Of a stretch of DNA of 10,928 nt, positions 8,518 through 10,928 are shown one piece after another. The translations under genes were made by a program, and so were the position numbers. This DNA comes from Larix sibirica. Lineage: Eukaryota > Streptophyta > Pinopsida > Pinales > Pinaceae. Every line of letters begins with the position of its first letter. Within the stretch, counting starts at the first letter, position 1. The stretch lies in NCBI GenBank assembly GCA_004151065.3, contig NWUY0300013568.1, positions 44,382 through 55,309 on the forward strand, read 5' to 3'. A model generated the notes under the pieces. It was not told where the DNA came from, ran no database searches, and saw nothing but the letters and a program-made list of their open reading frames with translations.

Positions 8518-8883
8518 TTATTTTAAAAAAAGCTTAATTTCAACTAGAAATAGCATTTGTTCCTCTTCGCTATCATTGTATATATTGTATGTTGATAAAT
8601 GGATTTGTTCCTCAAGTTGCTTCCCAACAAATAACAATATTTGCTGATGTAGAGGGATCCTCAACAGATTCTCAAGCTTGGTTTTGACATCAACCCCAAG
8701 ATCATTGTCACAAACGCATATCAATAGAGTTTTGCTTGGAGACAATTTTATCATATTTTGATAATTTTCCTGGGGCTTTTGTATTTCTCCATTGCTTGGG
8801 TTAGCATCTTCACAATATTCTGACAAGCACTTAAAATGGAGCCTCTTCCTCACCCTCCTTATGTCGGGCGAGCTCTCTGTCCT
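8518..8883 (-). pseudogene. Diverged ubiquitin-like domain fragment
   Basis: A continuous 121-codon minus-strand frame contains a ubiquitin-fold domain at about 8533-8763. Diagnostic stretches are VDVKTKLENLLRIPLHQQ, then LLFVGKQLE, then STYNIYND, then MLFLVEI, matching in order the ubiquitin helix, the 40-51 strand and turn, YNI 59-61 and the last strand. Counting from the family, the equivalents of K6, K11, K27, K29 and K48 are Lys and the I44 position is Leu; K33 and K63 are lost. About 27 of 73 positions are identical by eye. Three residues are inserted before the last strand. The frame ends in KLFLK and stop, without Gly-Gly, so it could not be conjugated like ubiquitin. No ATG opens the frame before 8754, which cuts into strand 1. 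It could be a relic, or an exon of a larger ubiquitin-domain protein. The fold match is fairly secure; the pseudogene status is inferred. Confidence 0.7.
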
Positions 8884-9283
8884 TTAAGTGGTAAATTGGC
8901 TTTTATGAACTTGGCGGGGAAAATGCTATTTTCACAAAATAGACTTCATAATAATCTTGATATCCAATTTTTACCATGAATAGTGAAAATACCTTGAAAA
9001 TTGTTTCTAAAAGCTCACTAGACTTAGCCTTGAGAGGAGTGTCATTGTAGATTGCTGAAGCCTTTTTTTGATAATGACATCTTTTTCTAATACCAAAGGG
9101 TTTCCTTTTGGACTGCATTACCCTCAATAATGGCTTGGGATTACATGAAGGTGGATATCTTTAAAAAGGATGGTATCTACTCAACATTACCGAGTGTGTA
9201 TAAACACACATTCGTAAATTCATCTCATTGATCATCAATAAACATGTGTCACCACAACGAATGGAAACATCACCCACTACAAT
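8884..9283. other. Unassigned; possible minus-strand exon at 8993-9118
   Basis: A minus frame opens with ATG at 9118 and reads MQSKRKPFGIRKRCHYQ through SSELLETIFK to a donor-like AAG|GTATTT (8993/8992). Removing 8875-8992 (GT..AG, 118 nt) would join it in frame to the ubiquitin-like region. The acceptor has a weak pyrimidine tract and the protein is not recognised. The rest (9128-9283) shows nothing. Confidence 0.25.
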
Positions 9284-9343
9284 AGTGTTGGTGTCTTGAA
9301 TAAAGCATCCCTTTTACAAACATACTAATTAAGATCCAACACT
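9284..9343. repeat. Short inverted repeat / stem-loop
   Basis: agtgttggtgtctt (9284-9297) pairs with aagatccaacact (9331-9343): eight perfect pairs outside, a small internal mismatch, then four more. The loop is 33 nt. The inner ends TGTTGG...CCAACA look like miniature LTR-type termini, but at 56 bp the unit is too small to be an LTR. Confidence 0.55.
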
Positions 9344-9405
9344 GAGTAATGAACAAAACTCCCCCTCCTTAGCTTGGAGCCCGTGCAATCGAATAAGATT
9401 GGAGA

Positions 9406-9444
9406 ACTTCATTTTGAGGAATTGGGGGACTTCATTTTGAGGAA
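9406..9444 (+). repeat. Short direct repeat, 23-bp spacing
   Basis: acttcattttgaggaa occurs at 9406-9421 and 9429-9444, a partial tandem duplication with a 23-bp offset. On the minus strand this reads as open sequence (FLKMKFSNLIRLHG), with no recognised match. Confidence 0.85.
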
Positions 9445-9463
9445 CAAAGTGGTTGTTGAAACC

Positions 9464-9537
9464 TTAATTTGTATCCCTTGGTCTATTTTCCATCTTAAGG
9501 TTAATTTGTATCCCTTGGTCTATTTTCCATCTTAAGG
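9464..9537 (+). repeat. Perfect 37-bp tandem duplication
   Basis: Two identical 37-bp units (9464-9500 and 9501-9537) both start ttaatttgtatccc and end catcttaagg. The absence of differences marks it as the youngest duplication in the window. It shares only its period with the 37-bp minisatellite at 1728; the sequences are unrelated. Confidence 0.97.
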
Positions 9538-9540
9538 TTT

Positions 9541-10061
9541 ATTATATTTATTGACATTTATTATTTAACTAAACTAATAAAATGACCATTTTTCATAAAG
9601 TATTTAAATTAATTCATTGATAGTTTATTTAGAATGACTAAAAGTTTAAATGGATAAATTTGTAACACGTATTTATTTATTATTATTCAAGTCAACTAAC
9701 AATTCGGTTGGTCAACTTGCATTAGTTTTTTTTTTTACCAAAAAATTTTGCAATATTTTGCAATGTTTATACATTTTTAATATTAATCACAATATTTTAA
9801 AAATTAAAAATAAATTTAATTTATAAAACATTTTTTTTTAAATTTACACATATTATGGAGCACCTACTGCATTAAATATAATTGAGACGTCACCATCTAA
9901 TGGTACCAATACCAAGAATTCATCAATCACGCCATTTTCTGAATTGTATGCCCAGCCATTGGAAGTCGTGCCAACAAGGCACCAACAACTAAATGCCTTT
10001 AATCATGATGTCATGTTTGTTGTCGAGGGTCTCATCCATGGTCGCTGCGGAGGCTTATCGA
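9541..10061. other. Very AT-rich stretch, no clear gene
   Basis: Positions 9541-9850 are dominated by A/T runs and could be matrix-attachment-like or a decayed element. An imperfect hairpin at 9688-9719 (caagtcaac ... gtcaacttg) includes a W-box-like core. From about 9900 the G+C rises. A minus frame 9853-10002 (49 codons, ending DGDVSIIFNAVGAP) and a + frame 9944-10126 overlap here; neither is recognised. Confidence 0.4.
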
Positions 10062-10082
10062 TTAGCGCTCTGGGAGCGCTAA
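10062..10082. repeat. Perfect 9-bp stem, 3-nt loop hairpin
   Basis: ttagcgctc (10062-10070), loop tgg, gagcgctaa (10074-10082). The arms are exactly complementary and GC-rich within AT-rich surroundings. No T-tract follows. Confidence 0.85.
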
Positions 10083-10691
10083 CTCATTATGATAACTCTC
10101 TAACTAACTACTTGTTTGTGGTTTAGGAGTCAGGACGGTTCTCTACATCTTGGCATGAACAAAATTACTGTTACAATAGAGGATTGCCAAATTTGATTAA
10201 TATCCCTAGCAACATGGAAGTAGAGATGGGACTCCACTGATTTTAAATTACATTAAAAAAGTTTACCTTAAAAAACAAATAAAAAACCAACTTTTTTTAA
10301 AATTACATTAAAAACGTTTAATAAGATAAATCAAAACCAACCCAATACCAATTCGAAAATCCACTCCTTTCTCTAGAAATAATAATTATATTTAGAATAC
10401 TTCTCTACTTAATGTATTACAATTTCCTGTCATCACCTTCGAAGATTTAAAGCAGGCCATTTAAAATGCCTTGTTATCGGCTTGTAACTTTTAAGGATCC
10501 CAAATGATAATAACTAGACAATATTCGTTGAGAAACAAATTGAACCTCGGTAAATTTCCATCGATCTACAACTAGACCACAATCACGATACCATTCAACA
10601 TAAAAGCATAATCTATTCCTTCCACTTTAAATAATTGATTCATAAGTATTAACTGCCTCTGCCTTTGCTTCTTTGTGCTTCAAGCAATGCC
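10083..10691. other. No recognisable gene; AT-rich leader of the downstream frame
   Basis: The stretch holds the diverged 55-bp duplication annotated separately and otherwise AT-rich sequence without long frames. If the frame starting at 10692 was once a gene, its promoter and 5' leader would lie here; no convincing TATA box can be placed. Confidence 0.4.
10241..10345 (+). repeat. Diverged tandem duplication, about 55-bp period
   Basis: ttttaaattacattaaaaa at 10241 and ttttaaaattacattaaaaa at 10295 each lead into gttta. Later aaaaccaac words recur at the same spacing. The A-rich composition makes part of the match cheap, so only the first 25 bases of each copy are convincing. Confidence 0.6.
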
Positions 10692-10928
10692 ATGGATATA
10701 GTAATAGGAATCGCAGCCAACGTCATAAACAATGTTGTTATTGGTACAACCATTAAGCTAATAGATAATGTTATTCACTTGGAATGACGCCATGAGTTTA
10801 TGCAATCTACTCTATATAGTACGATTGTTCTTTTACAAGGAATTGGAAACCACCTCATACATGAAATTTGGTATCTCCTCGGATATGATCAGGGAATAAC
10901 TCATTAGGAGGAAACCAGTGAGCAAATA
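10692..10928 (+). pseudogene. Possible NLR N-terminal (CC/RPW8-like) domain, broken by stops, cut by window end
   Basis: An ATG in strong context (gccATGG) opens a frame reading MDIVIGIAANVINNVVIG, then KLIDNVIHLE, then TGA (10785-10787). The same frame continues for 39 codons, RHEFMQSTLYSTIVLLQGIG onward, to TAG at 10905-10907 and stays open to the window end. A start with MDIV/MEIV, alternating hydrophobic helices and an F...L.......I spacing about 35 residues in are typical of the N-terminal helical bundle of plant NLR immune receptors. No P-loop or other NB-ARC motif is visible, because the window ends. The two stops suggest a pseudogene, or the resemblance may be chance hydrophobic helices. 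Confidence 0.3.

Noticed and set aside
9359-9370. Minus-strand polypurine tract of a second LTR element
   Set aside because: There is no RNase H or integrase remnant on its 5' side and no LTR of normal size follows.

Overview
The window looks like nuclear DNA of a seed plant. It is AT-rich, holds the tail of a plant-type Ty1/copia retrotransposon, carries many diverged repeats and very little convincing coding sequence, and has long T-rich stretches with plant-like GT..AG splice signals. A large, gene-poor genome such as a gymnosperm would fit, but that is an inference; nothing here fixes the species. There is no bacterial operon, CRISPR array or tRNA/rRNA gene that I can see.

Layout. Positions 112-296 are a CpG-rich array of nested palindromes built on a GTAC core, joined directly to the C-terminal end of a Ty1/copia RNase H (297-477, with one frameshift). 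A polypurine tract (459-470) and a 3' LTR starting at 472 follow. The LTR contains an old 265-bp tandem duplication and probably ends near 1259. From 1272 to about 3900 I find no recognisable gene, only a 37-bp minisatellite (1728-1862), a possible degenerate repeat element (2113-2617) and a 15-bp-arm stem-loop (3371-3420). From about 3500 to 7100 the + strand is T-rich and intron-like. It holds one plausible small exon pair (4477-4547 and 4724-4764, with matching phases) and three two-copy tandem duplications (about 184, 260 and 97 bp).

On the minus strand, 8518-8883 is an open frame with a clear, diverged ubiquitin-fold domain. It keeps the equivalents of K6, K11, K27, K29 and K48 but lacks the C-terminal Gly-Gly. 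Two short tandem duplications and several stem-loops follow. The last 240 bases contain an ATG in good context opening a helical, hydrophobic frame that resembles the N-terminus of a plant NLR (CC/RPW8 type) and is broken by two in-frame stops.

The genes do not form a pathway. The window reads as intergenic or intronic plant DNA with transposon remains, a ubiquitin-like fragment and possibly the relic of a resistance gene. The two items most worth a check are the GTAC palindrome array and the ubiquitin-like frame. The repeated occurrence of independent two-copy tandem duplications is the main unexplained structural trend.
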